NCBI RefSeq assembly: GCF_001578705.1
Contig: NZ_KQ969037.1
Location: forward strand, 456,950-520,949
DNA from: Streptococcus oralis
Lineage (GTDB): Bacteria; Bacillota; Bacilli; Lactobacillales; Streptococcaceae
Direction of reading: 5' to 3'
DNA length: 64,000 bases
In this document: piece by piece, positions 1 through 9,384 of the stretch
Position numbering within the stretch: the first letter of the stretch is position 1
Layout of the letters: every line of letters starts with the position of its first letter
Position numbers and translations under genes: made by a program
The notes under the pieces: model-generated
The model's input: only the letters and a program-made list of their open reading frames with translations
What the model was told of the DNA's origin: nothing
Database searches by the model: none

Positions 1-150
1 GATGGATCTAAGATTTCCTTTATGGGAATTCCAACTCCAAATATCTTTGCTGGCGGCGAAAATATGCATGGCCGTTTTGAATACGTCAGCCTTCAGACTA
101 TGGAGCGTGCGGTGGATACCATCATTGGCATTGTATCTTATAAAGACTAA
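1..150 (+). CDS. pepT: Peptidase T, C-terminal end (partial)
   Basis: Only the last 49 codons are in the window; the frame is open from base 1 to a TAA at 148-150. The fragment reads [19 protein letters not shown] and continues with [18 protein letters not shown]. This is the C-terminal signature of the M20 metallo-aminotripeptidase PepT, including the conserved GG-E-N-x-H-G-xxE stretch. PepT is a cytosolic zinc enzyme that removes N-terminal residues from tripeptides. A hairpin terminator follows the stop at once. The gene converges on the Pht gene downstream. Identification rests on recalled family sequence; start and length cannot be judged. Confidence 0.85.
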   Translation, partial: DGSKISFMGIPTPNIFAGGENMHGRFEYVSLQTMERAVDTIIGIVSYKD

Positions 151-188
151 AAAAGACGAGGTAGCTCAGCTACTTCGCCTTTCTTTTT
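151..188. terminator. Intrinsic terminator after pepT, possibly bidirectional
   Basis: CGAGGTAGCT (157-166) pairs with AGCTACTTCG (168-177) with one G-U pair. A T-rich tract follows on the plus strand and an A-run lies at 148-154. It sits between the convergent pepT and Pht genes and can serve both. Confidence 0.75.
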
Positions 189-195
189 ATTCGTT

Positions 196-3100
196 TTATT
201 GAGCACTTGGCTCAGACTCACTTTGCGCTTGCTTTTCTGTTGGTTGAGAAGGAGCTGTTTCACTGTCTTTCTCAGACTTAGATTGGCTATCAGTTTCACT
301 TGCTTTTGAACGGAGTTCTTGGTTCAAGCTAATAATCTCTTTAGCTAGAGTGAGGAGACCTTCTTTATCACTGCTTTTGGCTGCAAGTTGATCAAATAGG
401 GCATCAACACGTTCAAAGTCAGCGTCGGTTCCTTTGTTATCCTCTAAGTACTTGTGAAGAGAGAGCAAAACATTATAGAGTTTTTGGTAGATGATCACCG
501 TTTGTGGATCTTGTTCTGCTTCTTTTTCCTCTCGTTGGATAGTCGCTGCAATACGATTTAAAAGATCCTCAAGTTGTGTTTTAGCTTCGTCAAGATCTGC
601 ATTTTCCTTTTCAGTAGCCGCTTTGATATTAGCTGCTTCTTCAGCTAGAGATTGTTTGACACCATCTTCTTTGACACGCGCTAGGAGTTGGGCAGCTTTT
701 GTTAGAAGAGCATCCACTTCTTCCTTCTTAACATGGCTAACCCGCTCTTCTGGCATAAAATCACCGTAGAGTTCTTTTAGGAATTCATAGATGGCTGTCT
801 TAGCAGTTTGACTATCTACTTTTTTCGTATCTAGAATAGTCTTACCAGCTTTTGTAGAAACGGGTTCTTCTTTGAGAGCTTCTTCTACTTCTAGCTTAGT
901 TTGGTAAATAGTTGGGAATAACTTGTTCAAGTCGGTAGCTTTGAGGAAAGATTGTGACTGGTAAAGTTCCCATGTCAACTTGGCAACACGGTTCCGAAGT
1001 TCTTCTCTCAAACGACCATCAGATACATGTTCATAGAAATACTTGATGTACTCTACTGTTGTAACCCCTGTCCGATCTCGGAAATCTTGCAAGGCCTGAA
1101 GTTTTGCTTCAATGGCAGCCAACTCTGTCTCATCTTGTGCTAGTTTTGCTTCCTGCAAATGTATCAAAAGATCCTTCTTAGGCAAGCCATAAGTATCTGT
1201 ATCCAGTGTATTGATCTTATCTACAAGGGCTTGGTACTTCTTATCTAAAGGTGAAGTTTCAACTGGTGCCACACTTTGATCCACATGGATATACTGTTTA
1301 TCAAAGAGATCCAAGGCTGCTAGATATCCAGCAGTTGAGTTTGTTGCCAGTTTTTTCATATTTTCGGTGAACTGCCCCAAAGCAAGTTCAACACGTCTCT
1401 GCATGATTGGCTGGTCTTTGTAGAGACTTCTGCTATCTGCTAAAAGTTGATCCACCTTAGATAGAACAGTTTGTTCATCAAAAGCTCCAGGTTGATAGGT
1501 CGATTGTAGGGCCGGAATCTTATTTTTCAAAGCTACTTCATAGCCCTTAGTTTGAACCTTGATGTAGTGATTGTGGTCTCCGTGAGGAATCACAAAACTA
1601 CCACTTTCTACCTGTAAACTATAAGGAGATACCCCATCACGTAGGGCAGTCGTATACAGTTCATTTAGGAAATCAAGTTCTGGATTTCCAGTTTGGAGAG
1701 GAATACGAACATGTTCTTTTCGAACAGCATAGGGATGGATATGGGTTGGATCATAGGCTTGATCCGGATTTCCAAAGACAAAGAATCCATTTGAAATGCG
1801 AATTGCTTCGAGCGGTACTCCGTAGGTCTGTGAGATATACTTGATTTTTTCTTCATCGCTCGCATCTCTCGAGAAACTTTCCACAGTCTTTGCAAGTGGT
1901 TGAACGTGCTGCGGCTGATGATTTTCTTTCAAGTGATCTTGGGCAGCTTTGATTTGGGCTGCAGTCAAGTCCTTCTTAAAGAAATAATGAGCGTGATCTC
2001 CATGAGAAACTACAAAACCTTGCTCATCCTCACTAATGACGCGGTCAGCTGCAAAACCATGATCATGTTCTTCACTGTGATGGTGGTCATGCTCCTCTCC
2101 ATCATGGTCATGATCTTCATGGTTGGTATCCTGACTTCTATGATCACCGTCTTTGGCATGACGATGATCTGGTTGAGTTGGATGCTCTGCTGGTTTACTT
2201 GGATTTTCCAAAGGTGTTGGCTTCCCACTGTCGCTAGATAAAGGAATCATACGCGCAATCTTTTCTTCCAAGGCAGAAAGTTTTGTATATGGGATGAAAT
2301 GATAGTGATTTCCGTGCGGAATCGCCACACCACTCGGTGTTCTACTTGAAATCTTAGCAGGGTCAAAAATCAAGCCATCTGATTCTGCATAACGTTGATT
2401 ACTTGGAAGTGCATAGAGCTGTTTTAATAAATTCTGAAGGTTCTCTTCTGGATTGCTTGGTGTTTCAGTTTGTTGACTAGGATTAGTGGTTTGACTGGTT
2501 CCATTTTGACTTGGACGATAGTCAGTCACACTTGGCTGTTTTCTAGTTCCAGAGAGGTAGGCTTGGGCGGCAGCCAATTCGCTAGCAGACAAGGAGCTCT
2601 TCGGAATATAGTGGTAATGTCCACCATGAGGGACGATATAAGCATCACCAGTATCCTCGATAATATCAGACGGATTAAAGATGTACCCATCATCGGTTGT
2701 ATAGCGACCTTGAGATTGAGCAAGCGCCACTGCACTGTTAGAAGTTGGTGCATCATGAGTATGACCTTGTTTTTGGCGCTCAATTTCGTCCTTCGTACGA
2801 ATATTATCAGCATGAGCCGCATCTTTAAGGTAGACATAATACTTACCATCCACCTTGATAATATAACCACCTTTGATTTCATTGACAATATCAGCATCTT
2901 TCAGTTGATAATTGGCATCTTTCATCAAAAGTTCTTCGCTGAAAATCGCGTCAAAAGGAACTTTACCATTGTAATAATGGAAATGATCACCATGTGAAGT
3001 CACATAGCCTTGATCGGTGATTTTCACAACAATTTGTTCAGCCTGAATGTCTTCTTTTTTGCTAACTTGATCTGGTGTTTGGGTCGCTGTTTTTTGAGAA

Positions 3101-3240
3101 TCTTGTTTCCCATCGACATAAGACACACGATTTGTATTTTTGTTTCCTTCTACCTGATGTTGGTTTAATGCATAGATACAAAGACTTAAGGAAAGGACTA
3201 GAGCCGATCCTGCCGCAAGGTATTTCTTCTTCATTTTCAT
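196..3240 (-). CDS. Pneumococcal-type histidine triad protein (Pht family, PhtE-like)
   Basis: This is a large surface zinc-binding protein of about 1014 residues. An N-terminal hydrophobic signal (residues ~5-26) is followed by the VSYVDGKQ segment typical of Pht proteins. Five HxxHxH triads are visible: HGDHFH, HGGHYH, HGNHYH, HGDHAH and HGDHNH. A very His/Asp-rich stretch around residues 360-405 may be an extra metal buffer. The long helical C-terminal half ends in an S/E/Q-rich tail. The length and C-terminal half resemble PhtE, but PhtE has six triads as I recall, so I leave the symbol empty. The start was taken at the second ATG, which aligns MKMKKKYL with MKINKKYL of the other Pht protein here and follows a GAGGAG ribosome site. 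It lies 7 bp after adcAII and is surely co-transcribed, handing zinc to AdcAII (known for the family). Confidence 0.85.
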   Translation of the reverse strand: MKMKKKYLAAGSALVLSLSLCIYALNQHQVEGNKNTNRVSYVDGKQDSQKTATQTPDQVSKKEDIQAEQIVVKITDQGYVTSHGDHFHYYNGKVPFDAIFSEELLMKDANYQLKDADIVNEIKGGYIIKVDGKYYVYLKDAAHADNIRTKDEIERQKQGHTHDAPTSNSAVALAQSQGRYTTDDGYIFNPSDIIEDTGDAYIVPHGGHYHYIPKSSLSASELAAAQAYLSGTRKQPSVTDYRPSQNGTSQTTNPSQQTETPSNPEENLQNLLKQLYALPSNQRYAESDGLIFDPAKISSRTPSGVAIPHGNHYHFIPYTKLSALEEKIARMIPLSSDSGKPTPLENPSKPAEHPTQPDHRHAKDGDHRSQDTNHEDHDHDGEEHDHHHSEEHDHGFAADRVISEDEQGFVVSHGDHAHYFFKKDLTAAQIKAAQDHLKENHQPQHVQPLAKTVESFSRDASDEEKIKYISQTYGVPLEAIRISNGFFVFGNPDQAYDPTHIHPYAVRKEHVRIPLQTGNPELDFLNELYTTALRDGVSPYSLQVESGSFVIPHGDHNHYIKVQTKGYEVALKNKIPALQSTYQPGAFDEQTVLSKVDQLLADSRSLYKDQPIMQRRVELALGQFTENMKKLATNSTAGYLAALDLFDKQYIHVDQSVAPVETSPLDKKYQALVDKINTLDTDTYGLPKKDLLIHLQEAKLAQDETELAAIEAKLQALQDFRDRTGVTTVEYIKYFYEHVSDGRLREELRNRVAKLTWELYQSQSFLKATDLNKLFPTIYQTKLEVEEALKEEPVSTKAGKTILDTKKVDSQTAKTAIYEFLKELYGDFMPEERVSHVKKEEVDALLTKAAQLLARVKEDGVKQSLAEEAANIKAATEKENADLDEAKTQLEDLLNRIAATIQREEKEAEQDPQTVIIYQKLYNVLLSLHKYLEDNKGTDADFERVDALFDQLAAKSSDKEGLLTLAKEIISLNQELRSKASETDSQSKSEKDSETAPSQPTEKQAQSESEPSAQ

Positions 3241-3247
3241 CATCTCC

Positions 3248-4165
3248 TCATTTTAATTCTTCTGCAAGAACATTCATATTTTCTTCAAGGTTTTCTAAGT
3301 AAGTTTTGTCATTTTCAGGATCTGCTTCCAAAGGATTCAGTGTCTTTAGGCTAACTCCTGTTGATTTGACCAAGGTTTCAGCGACTTTAGAAGAAGCATT
3401 GCTCTCAGTAAAGATAGTTTTAACCTTATAGGTCTTAACGAATTCTTGAATTTCTGTTAGTTGTCTCGGACTTGGTTCTTGTTCAGGAGAAATCCCTGCT
3501 ATACCAAGTTGTTTCAATCCAAACCGTTTAGCGAGATAAGAAAAAGCTGTGTGTTGTGTAACAAAAGTCTTTTGGCTCGCTTTTTCAAAAATAGGCTGGT
3601 ACTTCTTAGTCAATTCTTGGGCTTTAGTAATAAAGTTTTTAGCATTCTTTTGATACGTTTCCTTATTGGTACTATCAAGTTCCGAAAGTTTGTCTGCAAT
3701 AATCTGCGCCTCTTCACCTGCTTTTTCTGGATCTAACCAAGTGTGAGGGTCGTAGAGTGTTTTTTCATCAATACCGTCACCAGCTTCAACATCTTCCAAA
3801 CCTGGTACACGCTCCAAAGTCATTCCTTCAGAAGCTTCTAAAACCTTAACTTTTGAATTTTTCAAGTTAGGATCTAGACTTCCCGCCCAAGACTCCAGTG
3901 TATGCGAGTGGTAGACAAAGACATCCGCATCATAAATGGCAGCAATGTCATTTGCTGACGGTTCAAAGGAGTGAATCCCACTACTTGACTGAATCATCCG
4001 AACGTCATTCAAGTCCCCCGATACCTCTTTGACCATGGCATAGATCGGGTAAAAACTTGTTACAATCTTCATTCCTTTTGCTTCTTGTTTTTCTTTTTGA
4101 CTACATGCTCCTAAGACAAGAATCAACAGACTGGCCATTAATAATAGAAATGTTCTTTTTTTCAT
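3248..4165 (-). CDS. adcAII: Zinc-binding lipoprotein AdcAII (Lmb)
   Basis: This is the extracellular solute-binding lipoprotein of the Adc zinc ABC importer (cluster A-I/ZnuA family), also called laminin-binding protein. A signal peptide ends in a lipobox LVLGAC, giving lipidated Cys21-22. Likely zinc ligands are the histidines in GIHSFEP, DPHTWLDP and TQHTAFSYL plus an acidic residue near FTESNAS. It has no long His-rich loop, as expected for AdcAII rather than AdcA. The second of two tandem ATGs is preferred because it lies 5 bp from AAGGAG. The permease and ATPase (adcBC) are not in this window. The promoter carries an AdcR-type box, so expression should rise when zinc is scarce. Confidence 0.93.
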   Translation of the reverse strand: MKKRTFLLLMASLLILVLGACSQKEKQEAKGMKIVTSFYPIYAMVKEVSGDLNDVRMIQSSSGIHSFEPSANDIAAIYDADVFVYHSHTLESWAGSLDPNLKNSKVKVLEASEGMTLERVPGLEDVEAGDGIDEKTLYDPHTWLDPEKAGEEAQIIADKLSELDSTNKETYQKNAKNFITKAQELTKKYQPIFEKASQKTFVTQHTAFSYLAKRFGLKQLGIAGISPEQEPSPRQLTEIQEFVKTYKVKTIFTESNASSKVAETLVKSTGVSLKTLNPLEADPENDKTYLENLEENMNVLAEELK

Positions 4166-4197
4166 CATTACTCCTTAACTAGTATTTAACCATTTAA

Positions 4198-4239
4198 TTA
4201 ACTAGTAAATAGTTTATCTTTATTTACACTATATGTCAA
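4198..4239 (-). promoter_or_regulatory. adcAII promoter with AdcR-type operator
   Basis: On the minus strand, TTGACA (4234-4239) and TAAACT (4211-4216) are separated by 17 bp. Directly after the -10 box lies TTAACTAGTAAA (4198-4209), one mismatch from the AdcR consensus TTAACYRGTTAA. A second partial copy, TTAACTAGTATT, lies at 4175-4186 next to the ribosome site. The arrangement predicts zinc-dependent repression. Confidence 0.8.
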
Positions 4240-4260
4240 GATATTTTACATATTTTCATG

Positions 4261-4300
4261 AAAAAAATGAGAACTAGAACTTACATTCTGTTCTCATTTT
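4261..4300 (-). terminator. Terminator downstream of the 844-residue Pht gene
   Basis: AAAATGAGAAC pairs perfectly with GTTCTCATTTT around a 13-15 nt loop, and on the minus strand a T-run follows. It separates the upstream Pht gene from adcAII-pht, so adcAII depends on its own promoter. Confidence 0.85.
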
Positions 4301-4310
4301 CGATTTTAAC

Positions 4311-4349
4311 TTTTCTAGTTCTCCTATCCTGTTTTTAGGAGCTAGAAAA
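4311..4349. other. Second hairpin after the Pht gene
   Basis: TTTTCTAG...TCCTA pairs with TAGGA...CTAGAAAA to make a long imperfect stem. No clear T-run follows on either strand, so it is an RNA hairpin (perhaps 3' end protection or pausing) rather than a full terminator. Confidence 0.5.
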
Positions 4350-4360
4350 TGCTACTACCT

Positions 4361-6895
4361 TTACTTACTTTCCTTTAATAAAGCCAACAATTTTTCAGCT
4401 TCAGCCATAATAGTATTGTTGTCCTGAGCACCAAATAGCAGGTTATTTTTTAAGCCAGTGAGAGTTTCTTTGGCATTGGACTTGATAATGGGGTCTTGGA
4501 TCTTTGCAAGTAGCTCTTCAGCCTCTCTCAACTTCGCTTCAACCTTTTCAGTCTCGACCTGAGGTTCTTCTGGTTCCTCTGGTGATTCTTCTTCCGGCTC
4601 CTCAGTTGGTTTTGGAGATTCTGGTTTCTCACTTTGAGGCTTCTCTTCGCGTGGCTTTTCTTCCTCAGGTTTGTCTGTCCGAGGTTTCTCCTCTGATGGT
4701 TTTTCCGTTTGATTGGTATCAGCTTGACCGTTTTGGTTTCTTTGAACATGGTCACTTGCATTTCCCCAACCACTATCTGAATGTGGACGTTCGTTTGGAT
4801 GTTCGACATAGTACTTCACAGTCGCAAAGAGGTCCTCTAGACTATACCCCTTAGGTGCCTCATAAAGTCCTTCGTCAAACCACTCAAATTTGATGTTATG
4901 GTAATGGTCATAATGAGGTATGATTAAACTACCGTTTTTGACTTCCACAGTATGTTGAAGATTGTAAGGCATACGATCAAGTGGCACCTTCTTAGCTGCT
5001 TTCACGCGGTTGTAGATAGCTTCTGCTCCTTTAGCCTCCGTATTTCCTGAATTCTGATGGTCAGTCGAAGGAGGTGTCAAACCTTTCTCTTTAGCATAAG
5101 TCTGGGCTGCCACTCTTTCGGCTTCAGACAAACTATCTTTCTTAATCCAATGACTATGGGTCATATGCGGAGTTACATAAGCATCCCCCTCATCACTGGT
5201 GATATCACGAGGATCAAAGATATAACCGTCTTCTGTTGTATACTTGCCTGCCAACTTGGCTACCTGAATCTCATCATCAGTGTAGGCAATTTGCGCATTT
5301 GATTTTCCTAGACGTTCTGGATGACGAATCGGTGCTAGAAAGGCCAGGATATCATCGACCAACTGGACTTTATCACTTGAGGTATCATTGAGACGGTCCA
5401 ACAGTTTATCCAAAGCATCAAAATCAGCTTGGCGCCCTTTATTATCAAGTAAATCTTGATGAACTGTTGCTAGTAAGTCATAAGCCTTATTGTAAAATTC
5501 TAGATTACCAGATGGGAGGTTGGTTTTCCTAGCCCCTAGCTTATGTGACAAACTTTCTTGCTTGGCTAGTTTACTATCAATGGCTGCTGCTGTTTCTGCT
5601 GAAAGTTTCTTGGCAGAAATATAATGTGAGGCTCCATTCTCCTCAAATACATAGCCATCGGCTACTTTTCGAATCGCTTGTCTAACCAATTTTTCGTCAA
5701 TTGGATTGCTTGGAGCTGGTTGAGGATTTGGTGCAGGTTGTGGGCTTGGACTAGGCTCCGGAGTCGGTTGCGGACTTGGTTGTTCTGGTCTTGAATCCGG
5801 CACCCAATGGTTCGAACTGTAACGAAGAGGAATAATACGAGCGATTCGTTTTTCCAATGCGGACATTTGTTCATAAGGGATAAAATGGTAATGGTTACCA
5901 TGAGGTACAGCAACTCCTCTGGCTATTCGACTTGTGATTTGTGCCGGGTCAAAGACAAGACCATCAGATTCCACGTGTCGTTGACTGTGTGGCAAGGCGT
6001 AAAGTTGTTTCAGAAGGCTATCAATATTCTCATCACTTTGATCAGCTCGACTGTTAGTGTTGCTGTTGTTGGTTGTGTTCGTATTGGTATAGCTGTTGCC
6101 TTGATTATTATAGGATGGGATCCATCTATTTACATCGTTACTATTGTTGTTATTGGTACGGCGATAAGTAGCCGTGTTTGATTGGTCACTTCTACCAGAT
6201 AGAAAGGCTTCTGCAGCAGCCAATTCGCTAGCTGATAATTCATTCTTAGGAATGTAATGGTAATGGTCGCCATGAGGAACGATATAAGCATCACCAGTAT
6301 CTTCAATGATATCAGATGCATTAAAGATATAACCATCATCTGTGGTGTAGCGTCCCTGTGAACGTGCCAAGGCAACAGCACCATCATTTGCTGAAGTTCC
6401 TCCTTCGCGATGCTGACTATGCTCTTGTTTTTGTCGATTGATTTCTTCTTTTGTACGGACATTATCCGCATGGGATGCATCCTTAAGGTAAACATAGTAT
6501 TTTCCATCTACCTTGATAACATAACCACCCTTGATTTCACTGATAATATCCTCGTCCTTGAGTTGGTAGTTTGGATCCTTCATCAGCAACTCTTCACTGA
6601 CGATAGCGTCATAAGGAACCTTCCCATTGTAATAATGATAGTGATCGCCGTGTGAAGTGACATAGCCCTGATCAGTTATCTTGATGACGATTTGCTCCGC
6701 GTTGATGCCTTCCTTTTTACTAACCTCATCAGGAGTTAGATTCTCCGTTTTTTGTGCCGCTTGTTTTCCATCTATATAGGAAACACGATTATTTTCCTTG
6801 ACCGTTCTGGCTTGATACAGTCCCAACTCATAAGTACAAAGACTTAACATCAAAGCCACCGCAGAACCAGCAAGGTATTTTTTATTAATTTTCAT
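4361..6895 (-). CDS. Pneumococcal-type histidine triad protein (PhtA/B/D-like)
   Basis: This is an 844-residue surface zinc-binding protein. The signal-like N-terminus is MKINKKYLAGSAVALMLSLC, followed by VSYIDGKQ. Five HxxHxH motifs are present: HGDHYH twice, HGNHYH, HMTHSH and HYDHYH. Three copies of the module reading YTTDDGYIF / DxxDI / GDAYxxPH are visible. A Pro-rich linker (PSPQPTPEPSPSPQPAP, residues ~395-412) separates the N-terminal triads from the rest. A Glu/Lys/Pro repeat region (EKPxEEKP) near residues 740-790 precedes a helical C-terminus. Length matches PhtA/B/D (~816-840). It lies just downstream of ptsI, where pneumococcal phtB/phtA sit by recall. Own promoter with two AdcR boxes; own terminator. 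Confidence 0.88.
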   Translation of the reverse strand: MKINKKYLAGSAVALMLSLCTYELGLYQARTVKENNRVSYIDGKQAAQKTENLTPDEVSKKEGINAEQIVIKITDQGYVTSHGDHYHYYNGKVPYDAIVSEELLMKDPNYQLKDEDIISEIKGGYVIKVDGKYYVYLKDASHADNVRTKEEINRQKQEHSQHREGGTSANDGAVALARSQGRYTTDDGYIFNASDIIEDTGDAYIVPHGDHYHYIPKNELSASELAAAEAFLSGRSDQSNTATYRRTNNNNSNDVNRWIPSYNNQGNSYTNTNTTNNSNTNSRADQSDENIDSLLKQLYALPHSQRHVESDGLVFDPAQITSRIARGVAVPHGNHYHFIPYEQMSALEKRIARIIPLRYSSNHWVPDSRPEQPSPQPTPEPSPSPQPAPNPQPAPSNPIDEKLVRQAIRKVADGYVFEENGASHYISAKKLSAETAAAIDSKLAKQESLSHKLGARKTNLPSGNLEFYNKAYDLLATVHQDLLDNKGRQADFDALDKLLDRLNDTSSDKVQLVDDILAFLAPIRHPERLGKSNAQIAYTDDEIQVAKLAGKYTTEDGYIFDPRDITSDEGDAYVTPHMTHSHWIKKDSLSEAERVAAQTYAKEKGLTPPSTDHQNSGNTEAKGAEAIYNRVKAAKKVPLDRMPYNLQHTVEVKNGSLIIPHYDHYHNIKFEWFDEGLYEAPKGYSLEDLFATVKYYVEHPNERPHSDSGWGNASDHVQRNQNGQADTNQTEKPSEEKPRTDKPEEEKPREEKPQSEKPESPKPTEEPEEESPEEPEEPQVETEKVEAKLREAEELLAKIQDPIIKSNAKETLTGLKNNLLFGAQDNNTIMAEAEKLLALLKESK

Positions 6896-6967
6896 TGAAA
6901 CTCACTTTCTTTTTTGATATTTCTAGTTGCAATTCATTTCTAAATTGCAGAAACTCCTCTCTATTGC

Positions 6968-7029
6968 TTAACTGGTTAATAGTTTACTCCTAAATTCGCA
7001 GCTTGTCAAGAATTTTATGAACCAGTTAA
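6968..7029 (-). promoter_or_regulatory. Pht promoter bracketed by two AdcR boxes
   Basis: On the minus strand TTGACA (7004-7009) and TAAACT (6981-6986) are 17 bp apart. A perfect AdcR palindrome TTAACTGGTTAA (6968-6979) follows the -10 box. A second copy with one mismatch, TTAACTGGTTCA (7018-7029), lies upstream of the -35. Centres are 50 bp apart, so two dimers could bind and close the promoter when zinc is plentiful. Confidence 0.88.
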
Positions 7030-7110
7030 GTATTTTTTATTCTGCACCACTACTTTTTCTTTAAAAGGGGTCATATAATCCGTTTTCCTGAAACTTCTTT
7101 TAGAAATATC

Positions 7111-7142
7111 AAAAAAAGTCCCTGCAACTTAGTTGCAAGGAC
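7111..7142 (-). terminator. Terminator of ptsHI
   Basis: GTCCTTGCAAC pairs with GTTGCAGGGAC (one G-U pair) around a 3-nt loop, followed on the minus strand by seven T. It lies 8 bp beyond the ptsI stop. Confidence 0.93.
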
Positions 7143-7149
7143 CTTTCGA

Positions 7150-8883
7150 TTAATCAAAATTAACGTATTCTTTTTGAAGTTCAAGAACTTCTTCCATTGT
7201 TGAGCATTCTGTAAGGGCACGATTAGCGTACTCTTCCATCTTAGCTGTATCAAGTTTCTTCATCAAGCTACGTGTACGAAGTACTGATGTTGCTGACATA
7301 GAGAACTCATCCAAGCCCATTCCGACAAGAAGTGGAACAGCCTGTTGGTCACCAGCCATCTCACCACACATACCAGCCCATTTACCTTCAGCATGAGCTG
7401 CTTTGATAACGTTGTTGATCAAACGAAGGATTGATGGGTTGTATGGTTGGTAAAGGTATGAAACTTGTTCGTTCATACGGTCTGCTGCCATTGTGTATTG
7501 GATCAAGTCGTTTGTACCAATTGAGAAGAAGTCAACTTCTTTGGCAAATTGGTCTGCAAGCATGGCTGCTGCAGGAATCTCGATCATGATACCAACTTGG
7601 ATATTATCCGCAACTGCAACTCCTTCAGCAAGAAGGTTTGCTTTTTCTTCGTCAAAGACTGCTTTCGCTGCACGGAATTCTTTCAAGAGAGCAACCATTG
7701 GGAACATGATACGCAATTGACCGTGAACAGACGCACGAAGAAGGGCGCGGATTTGTGTACGGAACATAGCATCACCAGTTTCAGAAATAGAGATACGAAG
7801 GGCACGGAATCCAAGGAATGGGTTCATTTCGTGAGGCATATCGAAGTAAGGAAGTTCCTTATCTCCACCGATATCCATTGTACGAACGACAACAGGTTTA
7901 CTGTTCATTCCTTCAAGTACAGCCTTGTAAGCTTCGTACTGCTCATCTTCTGTTGGGAAGTCTTGAGAATCCATGTACAAGAACTCTGTACGGTAAAGAC
8001 CGACAGCTTCAGCGCCATTGTCATTGACACCTTCAACGTCTTTTGGAGTACCGATGTTGGCAGCCAATTCAAAGTGTTTGCCATCAGCAGTTACTGTTTT
8101 GGCATCTTTCAAGAGGGCCCATTCAGCTTTTTGCTTCGCATAAGCTTCACCAGCAGCCTTGAATTCTGCTGCTTGCTCATCAGTCGGGTTGATAATCACT
8201 TCACCAGTGATACCGTTAACGGCAAGGATGTCACCGTCTTTAACGATTTCAGTGATGTTGTTTGTACCCAATACTGCTGCAATTTCAAGTGTACGCGCCA
8301 TGATAGCTGAGTGGCTTGTACGTCCACCGATGTTGGTTACAAAAGCTTTTACAAAGTTTTTGTCCAATTGAGCTGTATCTGAAGGAGTCAAGTCATGCGC
8401 AATCACGATTACTTCTTCATTGATAGAAGCTGGGTTTGGCAATTTTTTACCAAGGAGGTTGGCCAATACACGTTTTGTCACGTCGCGGATATCCGCTGCG
8501 CGTTCTTGCATGTATGGGTTGTCTTCCATGCCTTCAAAGATAGTGATAAACATGTCTGTCACTTCTTTCAGACCTGCTTCTGCATTCACTTTCTTAGCAC
8601 GGATAGTTTCTTTAATTTGGCTGATCATTTCAGGATCAGCAAGCACCATTAAGTGAGCGTCAAAAACTTGAGCAGCTTCTTCCCCTAGCGTACCTACTGC
8701 TTTCTCACGGATAACAGAAAGCTCGTCTTGTGATGCTTGTAAAGCGGCATCAAGGCGAGCTTCTTCTGCGTTTGTATCTTCGACTGTAACAGTCTCGAAC
8801 GACAAATCCGGTTGAACGAGTAGATATGCTTTAGCAACTGCAACACCATCTGACGCTGCGATTCCTTTAAGCATTTCTGTCAT
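7150..8883 (-). CDS. ptsI: PTS enzyme I (phosphoenolpyruvate-protein phosphotransferase)
   Basis: Enzyme I takes phosphate from PEP and passes it to HPr, starting the phosphorelay for all PTS sugars in the cytosol. The start [20 protein letters not shown] gives 577 residues, the usual length. A longer frame reading into ptsH is rejected because it overlaps the HPr gene. The active-site histidine motif [12 protein letters not shown] lies near residue 190. The PEP-binding barrel motifs ([15 protein letters not shown]; the Cys loop [10 protein letters not shown]) are intact. The gene follows ptsH by 4 bp in one operon and is closed by a terminator. It would energise both PTS loci in this window. 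Confidence 0.98.
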   Translation of the reverse strand: MTEMLKGIAASDGVAVAKAYLLVQPDLSFETVTVEDTNAEEARLDAALQASQDELSVIREKAVGTLGEEAAQVFDAHLMVLADPEMISQIKETIRAKKVNAEAGLKEVTDMFITIFEGMEDNPYMQERAADIRDVTKRVLANLLGKKLPNPASINEEVIVIAHDLTPSDTAQLDKNFVKAFVTNIGGRTSHSAIMARTLEIAAVLGTNNITEIVKDGDILAVNGITGEVIINPTDEQAAEFKAAGEAYAKQKAEWALLKDAKTVTADGKHFELAANIGTPKDVEGVNDNGAEAVGLYRTEFLYMDSQDFPTEDEQYEAYKAVLEGMNSKPVVVRTMDIGGDKELPYFDMPHEMNPFLGFRALRISISETGDAMFRTQIRALLRASVHGQLRIMFPMVALLKEFRAAKAVFDEEKANLLAEGVAVADNIQVGIMIEIPAAAMLADQFAKEVDFFSIGTNDLIQYTMAADRMNEQVSYLYQPYNPSILRLINNVIKAAHAEGKWAGMCGEMAGDQQAVPLLVGMGLDEFSMSATSVLRTRSLMKKLDTAKMEEYANRALTECSTMEEVLELQKEYVNFD

Positions 8884-8887
8884 TTCC

Positions 8888-9151
8888 TTATGCCAATCCT
8901 TCTTTTTCCATTGTTTCAGAGATAGCAGCGATTGCATCGTCAGCATCTGCACCTTCAGCTGAAATTGTAACGTCAGCACCTTGGCCAACACCAAGACTCA
9001 TAACACCCATGATAGATTTAAGGTTTACTGATTTACCTTTGTACTCAAGAGTGATATCTGAAGCAAATTTGCTAGCTGTTTGAACCAACAATGTTGCTGG
9101 ACGTGCGTGAATACCTGTTTCTGCCACTACGTGGAAATCTTTAGAAGCCAT
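8888..9151 (-). CDS. ptsH: Phosphocarrier protein HPr
   Basis: HPr carries phosphate from enzyme I to sugar-specific EIIA proteins. At 87 residues it has the standard length. It shows the active-site segment [12 protein letters not shown] (His15) and the regulatory serine segment [11 protein letters not shown] (Ser46). HPr kinase phosphorylates Ser46, and P-Ser-HPr serves as CcpA co-repressor in Firmicutes (established for the family). Residue spacing matches a functional protein. It leads the ptsHI operon from a strong promoter about 65 bp upstream. Confidence 0.98.
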   Translation of the reverse strand: MASKDFHVVAETGIHARPATLLVQTASKFASDITLEYKGKSVNLKSIMGVMSLGVGQGADVTISAEGADADDAIAAISETMEKEGLA

Positions 9152-9213
9152 AGTTTGACTCTCCTTTAAGTGTTTTCTATTTGAGTTATAAGTGATAACC
9201 CTTACAATAGTGT

Positions 9214-9242
9214 ATTATATCACCTTCAAGATAATTTTTCAA
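9214..9242 (-). promoter_or_regulatory. ptsH promoter
   Basis: On the minus strand TTGAAA (9237-9242), a 17-bp spacer and TATAAT (9214-9219) with an upstream TG (extended -10) form a near-consensus sigma-A promoter for ptsHI. Confidence 0.85.
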
Positions 9243-9384
9243 GTATTTTATGGACTTTCTTCAATTTCCTTTCAGATAACTTGCTGAAAATCTTCTATAT
9301 AAATTACCAACATACAGGATATAGTTTTTTTATTTTAATAAACTTTGATAGTTCAATGAAAACGCAATCTTCATCAATTGCATT

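Noticed and set aside
2470-2997. Open frame of 175 codons opposite the PhtE-like gene
   Set aside because: Arises from the His-codon-rich repeats of the Pht gene; composition is not protein-like.
7549-8310. Long open frame opposite ptsI (about 250 codons)
   Set aside because: Antisense shadow of a highly conserved, codon-biased gene; no ribosome site and no recognisable domain.
8884-8994. N-terminal extension of ptsI
   Set aside because: It lies wholly inside the HPr gene in another frame; family length and N-terminus fit the start at 8883.
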